Positions 6,278 to 14,059 of a DNA stretch of 25,149 bases are shown here, one piece after another (the stretch's first letter is position 1; every line of letters begins with the position of its first letter). Both the position numbers and the translations under genes were made by a program. Under the pieces are notes generated by a model that worked only from the letters and a program-made list of their open reading frames with translations, made no database searches and had not been told where the DNA came from. This DNA is from CAIKZZ01 sp035524595 (GTDB lineage Bacteria; Pseudomonadota; Gammaproteobacteria; Steroidobacterales; Steroidobacteraceae): assembly GCA_035524595.1 (NCBI GenBank), contig DATKOP010000077.1:1-25149 (forward strand). The letters run 5' to 3'.

Positions 6278-8871
6278 CCGGCGACCACGCTGACCAGCTT
6301 GCCCGGCACGACGATGACCTTCTTCACGGCGAGCGCGCCGACGAAGCGCCGCACCGTCGGGTCGGCGAGCGCCGCCTCGCGCACCGCGGCCTCGGCCGCG
6401 TCCACCGCGACCGTGATCCGGCTCCTGACCTTGCCGTTGACCTGCACCACGAGCTCGACGGCCTCCTGCCTGAGCGCCTCGGGGTCGGCGCGCGGCCACG
6501 GCTCGTCGACCACGGCGCGCGCGTGCCCGAGCGCGCGCCAGAGCGCCTCCGCGATGTGCGGCACCACCGGCGCCAGCATCAGCACCGCGAGCTCGAGCGC
6601 CTCGTGCACGACGGCGCGGCCCGCTGGCGTGCCGCCGTCGTGGTCGCGGACCGCGTTCAGGAGCTCCATGACGGCCGCGATCGCGGTGTTGAAGGTGCGC
6701 CGGCGGCCGTAGTCGTCGCCGACCTTGGCGAGGGTCTGGTGCGCGAGACGCCGCAGCCCCCGGTCGGCGGCGCTCGGCGCTGCGGCCTCGGGCGCCGTGC
6801 GCCCGGCGCCGGCGACGTGCCCGTGCACCGCCTTCCACAGGCGCTTCAGGAAGCGGAACGCCCCCTCCACGCCCTCGTCCGACCAGTCGAGCGACAGCTC
6901 CGGCGGCGCCGCGAACATCATGAACAGGCGCGCCGTGTCGGCGCCGTAGCCGTCGATGATCGCCTGCGGGTCGACGCCGTTGTTCTTCGACTTCGACATC
7001 GTGCCGATGCCGCCGCTCTCGACCGGCTGGCCGTCCTCCCTGAGGCGCGCGCCGGCCGCGCGGCCGTCGGCGTCGTAGAGCACCTCGACCGCCGCCGGGC
7101 TGTAGTAGACCGCGCGTCCCGACTGCGGCTTGCGGAAGTAGACCGCGTTGCGGACCATGCCCTGCGTCAGCAGGTTCTGGAACGGCTCGCTGAGCCGCAC
7201 CAGGCCGAGGTCGCGCATGACGCGCGTCCAGAAGCGCGAGTACAGCAGGTGCAGGATCGCGTGCTCGATGCCGCCGATGTACTGGTCGACCGGCAGCCAG
7301 TAGTCGACGCGCGCATCGACCATCGCCGCGTCATTGCCGGCGGCCGCGTAGCGCAGGAAGTACCACGACGAGTCGACGAAGGTGTCCATCGTGTCGGTCT
7401 CGCGCCGCGCGCCGCGGCCGCACTCCGGGCACTCGCACTCGACGAAGGCCCGGAGCTTCGCGAGCGGGTTGCCGCTGCCGTCCGGCACCAGGTCCTCCGG
7501 CAGCACCACCGGCAGGTCGCGGTCCGGCACCGGCACCGTGCCGCAGCTCTCGCAGTGGATCAGCGGGATCGGGCAGCCCCAGTAGCGCTGGCGCGAGATG
7601 CCCCAGTCGCGCAGCCGCCACTGCACCTGCAGCTCGCCGAGGCCGCGCGCCTTGAGGTCGGCGGCGATCGCGTGCACCGCCGCCGCGTGGTCGAGGCCGT
7701 CGTAGCGGCCGGAGCCGACGCAGCGGCCGTGCTCGGCGTACCACGGCTGCCAGGCGTCGGCCGAGTAGGCCTGGCCGCCGACGTCGATGACCTGCACGAT
7801 CGGCAGCGCGTACTTGCGGGCGAACGCGAAGTCGCGCTCGTCGTGGCCGGGCACGCCCATCACCGCGCCCTCGCCGTAGCCCATCAGCACGTAGTTGCCG
7901 ACCCAGACCGGCACGCGCGCGCCGGTCAGCGGGTGCTCGACCGTGAGCCCGGTCGGCATGCCCTTCTTGTCCATGGTGGCGAGGTCCGCCTCCATGATGC
8001 TGCCGCGGCGGCACTCGTCGACGAAGGCCGCGAGCGCGGGATCGCCGGCCGCGGCGCGGGTCGCGAGCGGGTGCTCGGCCGCGACCGCGACGAAGGTCGC
8101 GCCGCAGAGCGTGTCGGCGCGCGTCGTGAACACCTTGAGCAGGCGCCGCTCGCCGTCGAGCGCGTACGGGAAGGCGATCGTCACGCCCTCGCTCTTGCCG
8201 ATCCAGTTGGCCTGCATCGTGCGCACGCGCTCGGGCCAGCCGCCGAGGCCCTCGAGCGCGCCGAGCAGCTCCTCGGCGTAGGCCGTGATGCCGAGGTAGT
8301 ACATCGGGATCTCGCGCTTCTCGACCGGGGCGTTGGTGCGCCAGCCGCGGCCGTCGATCACCTGCTCGTTGGCGAGCACGGTCTGGTCGACCGGGTCCCA
8401 GTTGACCGTGCCGGTCCTGCGGTAGGCGATGCCCTTCTCGAGCATCCTGAGGAACAGCCACTGGTTCCAGCGGTAGTAGTCCGGCCGGCAGGTCGTGACC
8501 TCGCGCGACCAGTCGAGCCCGAAGCCGAGCGCCTTCAGCTGGCGCTTCATGGTCGCGATGTTGTCGTAGGTCCAGCGCGCCGGCGGCACGCCGTTGGCCA
8601 TCGCGGCGTTCTCGGCCGGCAGCCCGAAGGCGTCCCAGCCCATCGGCTGCAGCACGTTGCGGCCCTGCATGCGCATGAAGCGCGAGATCACGTCGCCGAT
8701 CGTGTAGTTGCGCACGTGCCCCATGTGCAGCCGCCCGGAGGGGTACGGGAACATGCTCAGGCAGTAGTACTTCTCGCGCGACGGGTCCTCGACGGCGCGG
8801 AAGGTGCCGGCCTCCTCCCAGTGGCGCTGGGCCGCGGCTTCGACGGCGGCAGGGTCGTACTGTTCTTGCAT
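6274..8871 (-). CDS. leuS: Leucyl-tRNA synthetase LeuS
   Basis: LeuS charges tRNA-Leu with leucine in the cytosol. It has 865 residues, the normal bacterial length. Class I landmarks are visible: the HIGH-equivalent HMGH at 49-52 within PYPSGRLHMGHVRNYTIGD, a CP1 editing domain in the region of about 220-420, a four-cysteine zinc knuckle (CESC ... CECPEC) and the KMSKS loop near residue 623. In that loop the first Lys is Thr (TMSKSKNNGVDP); the second Lys is retained. The C-terminal VQVNGKVRSRITV segment is also typical. The ATG at 8871 has no clear Shine-Dalgarno sequence. A likely promoter lies about 120 bases upstream, and the gene leads the leuS-lptE-HExxH-fusion string. Confidence 0.98.
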   Translation of the reverse strand: MQEQYDPAAVEAAAQRHWEEAGTFRAVEDPSREKYYCLSMFPYPSGRLHMGHVRNYTIGDVISRFMRMQGRNVLQPMGWDAFGLPAENAAMANGVPPARWTYDNIATMKRQLKALGFGLDWSREVTTCRPDYYRWNQWLFLRMLEKGIAYRRTGTVNWDPVDQTVLANEQVIDGRGWRTNAPVEKREIPMYYLGITAYAEELLGALEGLGGWPERVRTMQANWIGKSEGVTIAFPYALDGERRLLKVFTTRADTLCGATFVAVAAEHPLATRAAAGDPALAAFVDECRRGSIMEADLATMDKKGMPTGLTVEHPLTGARVPVWVGNYVLMGYGEGAVMGVPGHDERDFAFARKYALPIVQVIDVGGQAYSADAWQPWYAEHGRCVGSGRYDGLDHAAAVHAIAADLKARGLGELQVQWRLRDWGISRQRYWGCPIPLIHCESCGTVPVPDRDLPVVLPEDLVPDGSGNPLAKLRAFVECECPECGRGARRETDTMDTFVDSSWYFLRYAAAGNDAAMVDARVDYWLPVDQYIGGIEHAILHLLYSRFWTRVMRDLGLVRLSEPFQNLLTQGMVRNAVYFRKPQSGRAVYYSPAAVEVLYDADGRAAGARLREDGQPVESGGIGTMSKSKNNGVDPQAIIDGYGADTARLFMMFAAPPELSLDWSDEGVEGAFRFLKRLWKAVHGHVAGAGRTAPEAAAPSAADRGLRRLAHQTLAKVGDDYGRRRTFNTAIAAVMELLNAVRDHDGGTPAGRAVVHEALELAVLMLAPVVPHIAEALWRALGHARAVVDEPWPRADPEALRQEAVELVVQVNGKVRSRITVAVDAAEAAVREAALADPTVRRFVGALAVKKVIVVPGKLVSVVAG

Positions 8872-8990
8872 CGGCGCGGAATCGGGGCGGAAAGAGGGCC
8901 GCCAAGGATACCGGAACGGCCCCGGGATGCCCCGGCCGGGACGGCCGGCAGCCCGTGGCGGAGGCCGGTGGCGGCCGGGCCGCCAGCAGG

Positions 8991-8999
8991 ATTATGTCA
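8991..8999 (-). promoter_or_regulatory. Extended -10 promoter candidate for leuS
   Basis: On the minus strand 9000-8991 reads TTGACATAAT. This contains the extended -10 form TG-A-CATAAT (8999-8991), a five-of-six match to TATAAT with the TG motif. Transcription would begin near 8984, leaving a leader of roughly 110 nucleotides before the leuS ATG. No -35 hexamer is evident at the right distance, which is acceptable for an extended -10 site. Confidence 0.5.
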
Positions 9000-9018
9000 A
9001 AACAGGCCGCGCCCGGCC
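8999..9018 (-). terminator. Rho-independent terminator after the M19 gene
   Basis: Read on the minus strand, GGCCG-GGCG-CGGCC (9018-9005) forms a five-base GC stem followed directly by TGTTTT (9004-8999). It lies 32 bases past the M19 stop codon. A second hairpin, GCGGAC/GTCCGC, lies just before it. The T-run merges into the leuS promoter. Confidence 0.55.
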
Positions 9019-9049
9019 GCTGCCGCGGACGCCCCCGTCCGCCCCGGGC

Positions 9050-10237
9050 TCAGCCGCCCCAGACCTCGGCGAACAGGCGCGCGAAGTTGCCGCCGATCAG
9101 CTTCTCGATACGGCTCGCCGGCCAGCCGCGGCCGGCGAGCTCCTCGGCGAGCAGCAGGAAGCGCCGCGGCGCGTTGTACTCCGGGATCACGTTGAACACG
9201 TCCGGCGACTCGCCGGGCGCCGAGATCCCGGCCTTGACGCGCCGCGCGACGTCGGCGCGGTGCGCGGCGCGAAACGCCTCGTCCATCGGCGCCGCCGAGA
9301 TCGGCCCGTCGGTGCCGAGCCCGACGTGGTCCTCGCCGCAGACGTCGACCGCGTGCTCGATGTGCCGGATCAGGTCGCCGGCGTGCGGCTGGCCGCCGCT
9401 GCGCAGGAAGCTCATCCAGTAGATGCCGGCGACCCCGCCCTTGTCCGCGAGCGCGCGCAGCGCCGCGTCGCCCGTGTTGCGCGGCAGGTCGGCGAGCGCG
9501 CGACAGCCGGTGTGGCTGATCGCGAGCGGGCCGGGCGAGGCGGCGATCCCCTCGGCGATGGTGCGCGGCCCGGCGTGGCTGAGGTCGAGCAGCAGGTGCC
9601 GGCGCGCGAGCTCGGCGATCAGCTCGCGGCCGAGCAGGCTCAGGCCGCCGTCGGCGGGCTCCAGGCAGCCGTCGCCCATGAGGTTGCGGCGGTTGTAGGT
9701 CAGCTGCACGATGCGCACGCCGAGGCCGGCAAAGAGCTCGAGCCGCCCGAGGTCCCCCTCGAGCATGCTGGTGTCCTGGAAGCCGTAGATCAGGCCGACC
9801 CGGCGGCTGTCCTTGGCGCTCCTCAGGTCGCGCGCCGCGAGCACGTGCAGGAACGCGTCGGGGTGCAGCGCGAGCTCGCGGTCGGCGCGCGCGATGTTGG
9901 CCACCGTCTGCTCGAAGCGGCCCGGCCCGTTGCCGACCGCGCTGACGGTCAGGTTGACCGCGGTCAGTCCCGAGTCGCGCGCATCGGCCACGGCGCGCGC
10001 CGACAGGGGCGCGTCCTCGGCTGCGGTCGCATCGTAATCGCCGGGACCGCCGAGCGCGTCGATGACGATCGCGCGGCCGTAGGCCTCGGCCCGGTAGCCG
10101 GCGGCCGCCGCGCGGGCCGCGAGCGGCAGGGCCGCGGCCGCGGCGCCCGCGAGCGCCAGGAACCGGCGGCGGTCGACCCGGCCCGCCTCCCCGCCCGCGC
10201 CGGCGGGGCGGCGCGCAGCTGCAGGCCCGGTCGCCAT
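9050..10237 (-). CDS. Tat-exported M19 (renal dipeptidase-like) protein with incomplete zinc site
   Basis: The protein is 395 residues. An N-terminal twin-arginine signal (DRRRFLALAG, 22-31, then a hydrophobic Ala/Leu stretch) points to folded export to the periplasm. The fold matches family M19: LGVRIVQLTYNRRN (172-185), LLLDLSHAG (215-223), ISHTGCRAL (240-248), DLPRNTGD and HVGLGTDGP (304-312). M19 enzymes bind two zincs through an N-terminal His-x-Asp, a bridging Glu and two later His. Here the His-x-Asp position reads VIDALGGPGDYD (59-69) and the bridging-Glu region reads GFQDTSM (152-158). Only His221, His242 and the catalytic-type Asp310 are conserved. It may not be a normal dipeptidase. 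The ATG was chosen at 10237, one base after the aminotransferase stop (TGAGATG), so it is the last gene of the hppD unit. Confidence 0.88.
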   Translation of the reverse strand: MATGPAAARRPAGAGGEAGRVDRRRFLALAGAAAAALPLAARAAAAGYRAEAYGRAIVIDALGGPGDYDATAAEDAPLSARAVADARDSGLTAVNLTVSAVGNGPGRFEQTVANIARADRELALHPDAFLHVLAARDLRSAKDSRRVGLIYGFQDTSMLEGDLGRLELFAGLGVRIVQLTYNRRNLMGDGCLEPADGGLSLLGRELIAELARRHLLLDLSHAGPRTIAEGIAASPGPLAISHTGCRALADLPRNTGDAALRALADKGGVAGIYWMSFLRSGGQPHAGDLIRHIEHAVDVCGEDHVGLGTDGPISAAPMDEAFRAAHRADVARRVKAGISAPGESPDVFNVIPEYNAPRRFLLLAEELAGRGWPASRIEKLIGGNFARLFAEVWGG

Positions 10238-10238
10238 C

Positions 10239-11432
10239 TCAGGCGGACACGGCGCGCAGCGCCCGCGCGAGCCGCTCGACCTGCGGCTCCGGCAGGCCGG
10301 CGATGTTGATGCGACTGTCGGCCGCGATGTAGACGTGGTGCTCGGCGGCGAGCGCGCGCACCGCCTCCGGCGCGAGCCCGAGCAGCGAGAACATGCCGCG
10401 CTGGCCGCCGACATAGTCGAAGCGCGGCGCGCCGAAGCACTCGCGCAGCGCCGCCGCGAGCCGCAGCCGCTGCGCGGCCACCCGCAGCCGCATCGCCTCG
10501 AGCTCGGCGGCCCACTGCGCGCGCAGCGCGGCGTCGGCGGCGATCGTCGCGACGATCGCGGCGCCGTGGTCCGGCGGGAACGACCAGGTCCGCCGCGCCA
10601 GCAGCTGCAGGTGGCTCATGCAGATCTCGGCCTCGCGCTGGGTCGCGGCGATGGCGATCACGGCGCCGGTGCGCTCGCGATAGAGCCCGAAGTTCTTGGC
10701 GCACGAGGCGGCGACCAGCACCTCCGGCAGGCGCTCCGCGAGCAGCCGCACCGGGGCCGCGTCGGCCTCGAGCCCCTCGCCGAGGCCCTGGTAGGCGAGG
10801 TCCACGAGCGGCAGCAGGCCGCGCCGGCCGAGCAGCTCCGTGACCGCGAGCCACTGCTCGCGCGTCAGGTCGGCGCCGGTCGGGTTGTGGCAGGAGCCGT
10901 GCAGCACGACGACGCTGCCGGCGGCGAGGCGCTCGAGCGCGGCGAGCATGGCGTCGAAGTCGACCGTGCCGCTCGGCGCGTCGTAGTACGGATAGGTGTC
11001 GACGGCGAGTCCGGCACCGCCGATCAGCGGCACGTGGTTCGGCCAGGTGGGATCGCTGACCACCACCCGCGCACCATGCCCGGCGCGCAGCACGAGGTCG
11101 GCGGCGAGCCTGAGCGCGCCGCAGCCGCCCGGCGTCTGCAGCGTCTGCACGCGCCCGGCGGCGCGCGCCGGGTGTGCGGCGCCCAGCACCAGCTCCTCGA
11201 CGAACGCCGCGAACGGCCGGTTGCCGCCGAAGCCGACGTAGGCCTTGGTGGTCTGCCGCGCCAGCATGGCCGCCTCGGCCGCGCGCACCGCCGCCATCAC
11301 CGGCGTCGCGCCGGCCTCGTTGCGGTAGACGCCGACGCCGAGGTCGAGCTTGTCGGGCGCGCGGTCGGCGGCGAACGCCGCCATGGTCGCCATCAGACCC
11401 TCGGGCGCCTGTGCCGGGAGCGCTTGGAACAC
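10239..11432 (-). CDS. Aspartate/aromatic amino acid aminotransferase (class I PLP)
   Basis: This 397-residue enzyme belongs to the AspC/TyrB subgroup of fold-type I aminotransferases, which move an amino group between aspartate or aromatic amino acids and 2-oxoglutarate. Key residues are visible: LDLGVGVYRNEAG (29-41), Trp130 in SDPTWPNH, Asn183 in CHNPTG, Asp211 and Tyr214 in DLAYQGLG, the Schiff-base Lys246 in SCAKNFGLYRERTG, and GGQRGMFS further on. Lying directly downstream of hppD, it most likely converts tyrosine to 4-hydroxyphenylpyruvate, the HppD substrate. Start: GTG at 11432, one base past the hppD stop, with GGGGTG upstream; the N-terminus FQALPAQAPEGL aligns with the family. AspC versus TyrB specificity cannot be settled from sequence alone. 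Confidence 0.94.
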   Translation of the reverse strand: MFQALPAQAPEGLMATMAAFAADRAPDKLDLGVGVYRNEAGATPVMAAVRAAEAAMLARQTTKAYVGFGGNRPFAAFVEELVLGAAHPARAAGRVQTLQTPGGCGALRLAADLVLRAGHGARVVVSDPTWPNHVPLIGGAGLAVDTYPYYDAPSGTVDFDAMLAALERLAAGSVVVLHGSCHNPTGADLTREQWLAVTELLGRRGLLPLVDLAYQGLGEGLEADAAPVRLLAERLPEVLVAASCAKNFGLYRERTGAVIAIAATQREAEICMSHLQLLARRTWSFPPDHGAAIVATIAADAALRAQWAAELEAMRLRVAAQRLRLAAALRECFGAPRFDYVGGQRGMFSLLGLAPEAVRALAAEHHVYIAADSRINIAGLPEPQVERLARALRAVSA

Positions 11433-11433
11433 G

Positions 11434-12474
11434 TCAGATCACCCCGCGTCGCATCTGGTCGAGCTCGATCGATTCGAACAGGGCGCGGAAGTTGCCTTCG
11501 CCGAAGCCCTCGTTGCCCTTGCGCTCGATGATCTCGAAGAATATCGGACCGATGACGTTCTTGGTGAAGATCTGCAGCAGCACGCCGCTGTCGCGGCTGC
11601 CGTCGATCAGGATCCGCCGCCGCCTGAGCTCGGCGAGGTCCTCGGCATGGCCGGTGACCCGGGCGTCGACGCCCTCGTAGTAGCTGTCGGGCGTGTCCTG
11701 GAACTCGACGCCGCGCGCGCGCAGCACGTCGACCGTCTGCTGGATGCCGCGGGTCAGCAGCGCGATGTGCTGGATGCCCTCGCCGCGGTACTCCGACAGG
11801 TACTCCTCGATCTGGCTCTTGTCGTCCTGGCTCTCGTTGATCGGGATGCGGATCTTGCCGCACGGCGAGGTCATGGCCTTGGAGAACAGGCCGGTCTTCT
11901 TGCCCTCGATGTCGAAGTAGCGGATCTCGCGGAAGCCGAACAGCCGCTCGTAGAAGCCGGCCCACAGCGCCATGTTGCCGCGGCGCACGTTGTGCGTCAG
12001 GTGGTCGATGACCTCGAGGCCGGTGCCGGTCGAGTGCGGGCCGCCCGGCAGCGGCACGAAGTCGACGTCGTAGATGGTGTGCTCGCCGTAGCGGTCGACG
12101 AGGTAGACGAGGCTGCCGCCGATGCCCTCGATGCACGGGATGTTGAGCTCCATCGGCCCGGCGCTGACCGGGCCCGGCCGCGCGCCGAGGTCGAGCGCCC
12201 GCCGGTAGGCGAAGGCCGCGTCGCGCACCCGGAAGGCCATCGCGCAGGCGGACGGGCCGTGGGCGCGCGCGAACTGCTGGCCGAAGCCCGCGGGCTCGGC
12301 GTTGATGATGAAGTTGATGTCGCCCTGGCGGTGCAGCGTGACGTTCTTGGAGCGGTGGCGGGCGACGGCCGGGAAGCCCATCCGGTCGAACAGCCGGCGC
12401 AGCAGCTCGGGGTCGGGCGCCGTGTACTCGACGAACTCGAAGCCGTCGGTGCCCATCGGGTTGTCGGTGGTCAT
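11434..12474 (-). CDS. hppD: 4-hydroxyphenylpyruvate dioxygenase HppD
   Basis: HppD converts 4-hydroxyphenylpyruvate and oxygen to homogentisate and CO2 in tyrosine catabolism. The 346-residue protein consists of two vicinal-oxygen-chelate halves. The three Fe(II) ligands of the family are recognisable: His158 (VIDHLTHNV), His236 (GIQHIALLT) and Glu314 (FFEIIERKG). The C-terminal FGEGNFRALFESIELDQ is the usual end. ATG 12474 is preceded by GGAGGG six bases upstream, a strong ribosome-binding site. It leads a three-gene unit with the aminotransferase and the M19 protein. The next enzymes of the pathway (homogentisate dioxygenase, maleylacetoacetate isomerase, fumarylacetoacetase) are not in the window. 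Confidence 0.97.
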   Translation of the reverse strand: MTTDNPMGTDGFEFVEYTAPDPELLRRLFDRMGFPAVARHRSKNVTLHRQGDINFIINAEPAGFGQQFARAHGPSACAMAFRVRDAAFAYRRALDLGARPGPVSAGPMELNIPCIEGIGGSLVYLVDRYGEHTIYDVDFVPLPGGPHSTGTGLEVIDHLTHNVRRGNMALWAGFYERLFGFREIRYFDIEGKKTGLFSKAMTSPCGKIRIPINESQDDKSQIEEYLSEYRGEGIQHIALLTRGIQQTVDVLRARGVEFQDTPDSYYEGVDARVTGHAEDLAELRRRRILIDGSRDSGVLLQIFTKNVIGPIFFEIIERKGNEGFGEGNFRALFESIELDQMRRGVI

Positions 12475-12497
12475 CAGCAGCCCTCCGTATGGCAGCG

Positions 12498-12503
12498 ATG
12501 ATA
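12498..12503 (-). promoter_or_regulatory. -10 element candidate for hppD
   Basis: Minus-strand TATCAT (five of six matches to TATAAT) lies 23 bases before the hppD ATG, directly after a hairpin. No -35 box is visible at 16-18 bases. If used, the mRNA leader would be very short but would include the GGAGGG site. Confidence 0.3.
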
Positions 12504-12532
12504 GCCGGCCTTGGCGCCGCCGGCCGCCGGCT
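12503..12532 (-). terminator. Hairpin after lnt
   Basis: Immediately downstream of the lnt stop, AGCCGGC (12532-12526) pairs with GCCGGCT (12509-12503) around a 16-base GC-rich loop. There is no T-run, so it is at best a weak terminator or a transcript 3'-end structure separating lnt from hppD. Confidence 0.35.
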
Positions 12533-14059
12533 TCAGGTTGGCGCGGCCGGCGTGCGGCGCCGCAGCGCACCGAGCGCGAGCAGCAGCGCGCAGGCGGCGA
12601 GCACCGGCCAGTTGCGCAGCCGCGCGTACGGCGTCAGGCCCGCGCGCGGCACGACGCTGCCGGTCAGCACCTCGGGCTGGAACTGGCGGCTCCGGGCGGC
12701 GACCTCGCCATGCGGGCCGATCAGCGCCGAGACGCCGTTGTTGGTCGCCCGGATCAGCCAGCGCCCGGCCTCGAGCGCGCGCATGCGCGCGATCTGCAGG
12801 TGCTGGTGCGGCGCGGTCGAGTCGCCGAACCAGGCGTCGTTGCTGACGTTGACGAGCAGCGAGGCCTGCCCGAGCACCGCCAGCTGCTCGACGGCGTAGG
12901 CGTCCTCGTAGCAGATGGTCGCGCCGAGCTTCTGACCGGCCGCGTCCAGCGGCCCCTGGTCGGCGGCGCCGGCCATGAAGTCGACGTAGGCGAGGCTCCT
13001 GAGGCGCATCCAGGCGCGGATGAAGGGCGGCACCGGGAAGAACTCGCCGAACGGCACCAGCCGGCGCTTGTAGTACCACTCCTCCTCGTCGCCGAGCGCG
13101 ACCAGGCCGTTGCGGTACTGCTGGTGCTGGAAGTCGTAGCGCACGAGCCCGAGCACGAGGTCGGAGCCGCGCGCGCGCGCGTCGCGGTAGACCTCGGCGA
13201 GCACCGGCACGGCCTCGTGGTACAGCATCGGCAGCGCCGACTCCGGCCAGACCACGAGCCGGGCGCCGAGCGCCTGCTGCGTCAGGCCGCGGTACACCTC
13301 GAGCGTGTGCTGGCGGTTGTCCTCGAGCCACTTGAGGTCCTGCGGGATCGCCCCCTGGACGATCGCGACCGTGAGCGGCGCGCCGCTCGGCCGCGTCCAG
13401 TCGAGGCGCGCGAGCCCGAAGCCGCCGGCCCAGATGAGCGCGACCAGCGCGAGCGACAGCGCGCGCGCGGCGCGCCCGGCGTCGAGCGCCTGCGCCAGCG
13501 CCCCCGCCGTCAGCGCCGCGGCGAGGCTGACGCCGTAGATGCCGACCAGCGGCGCGTAGCCGGCGAGCGGCGTGTCGAGCAGGCTGTAGCCGACCGCGAG
13601 CCAGGGGAAGCCCGACAGGAACCAGCCCCGGAACCACTCCATCAGCACCCACGCCCCCGGCAGCAGCGCGAGCTCGCGCCACGGGCCGCGCGCCGGCGCC
13701 GCGCGCGCCACCGCCCAGCCGAGCAGCGCCGCGTACGCGCCCATGATCGCCACGAGCCCGAGCATCAGCAGGATCGCGAGCGCGAGCGGCGCCTTGCCGA
13801 AGACATGGATGCTGGTGTAGAGCCAGTAGGTGCCGGCGAGGAACAGGCCGGCGCCGAAGCCGAAGCCGATCGCCGCGGCGCGGCGCGGCGGCGCGCCGCG
13901 CCACAGCAGCCAGAGGAGCGCCAGGCAGCCCGGGCCGAGCGGCCACAGCGCGAACGGCGCGAACGCGAGCGACTGCAGCGCGCCGAGCGCCAGCGCCGCC
14001 CACGGCGCATGGCGCGCGAGCAGACCGGCGCGCTGCGCGGCGGCCGCGGGCGGCGCCAT
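12533..14059 (-). CDS. lnt: Apolipoprotein N-acyltransferase Lnt
   Basis: Lnt adds the third acyl chain to the N-terminal cysteine of lipoproteins in the inner membrane. The 508-residue protein starts with several membrane helices (about 15-220, including LALGALQSLAFAPFALWPLG), followed by a periplasmic nitrilase domain and a final helix near 480-500. The Glu-Lys-Cys triad of the family is present: Glu273 in VVWPESALP, Lys331 in YYKRRLVPFGEFFP and Cys383 in GATICYEDAY; the additional conserved Glu339 is there too. ATG 14059 overlaps the corC stop as TGATG. It ends the miaB-phoH-ybeY-corC-lnt cluster. LptE (5795-6277) is an obvious client lipoprotein. Confidence 0.97.
   Translation of the reverse strand: MAPPAAAAQRAGLLARHAPWAALALGALQSLAFAPFALWPLGPGCLALLWLLWRGAPPRRAAAIGFGFGAGLFLAGTYWLYTSIHVFGKAPLALAILLMLGLVAIMGAYAALLGWAVARAAPARGPWRELALLPGAWVLMEWFRGWFLSGFPWLAVGYSLLDTPLAGYAPLVGIYGVSLAAALTAGALAQALDAGRAARALSLALVALIWAGGFGLARLDWTRPSGAPLTVAIVQGAIPQDLKWLEDNRQHTLEVYRGLTQQALGARLVVWPESALPMLYHEAVPVLAEVYRDARARGSDLVLGLVRYDFQHQQYRNGLVALGDEEEWYYKRRLVPFGEFFPVPPFIRAWMRLRSLAYVDFMAGAADQGPLDAAGQKLGATICYEDAYAVEQLAVLGQASLLVNVSNDAWFGDSTAPHQHLQIARMRALEAGRWLIRATNNGVSALIGPHGEVAARSRQFQPEVLTGSVVPRAGLTPYARLRNWPVLAACALLLALGALRRRTPAAPT

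Noticed and set aside
8995..9000. TTGACA read as a -35 box on the minus strand
   Set aside because: No -10-like hexamer lies 16-18 bases downstream, where the sequence is all G and C; the overlapping extended -10 reading is preferred.
6523..9195. Very long plus-strand open frame (890 codons) opposite leuS
   Set aside because: Its product is an Arg/Ala/Val/His-rich string without domains, the usual antisense shadow of a GC-rich gene; leuS on the minus strand is unambiguous.
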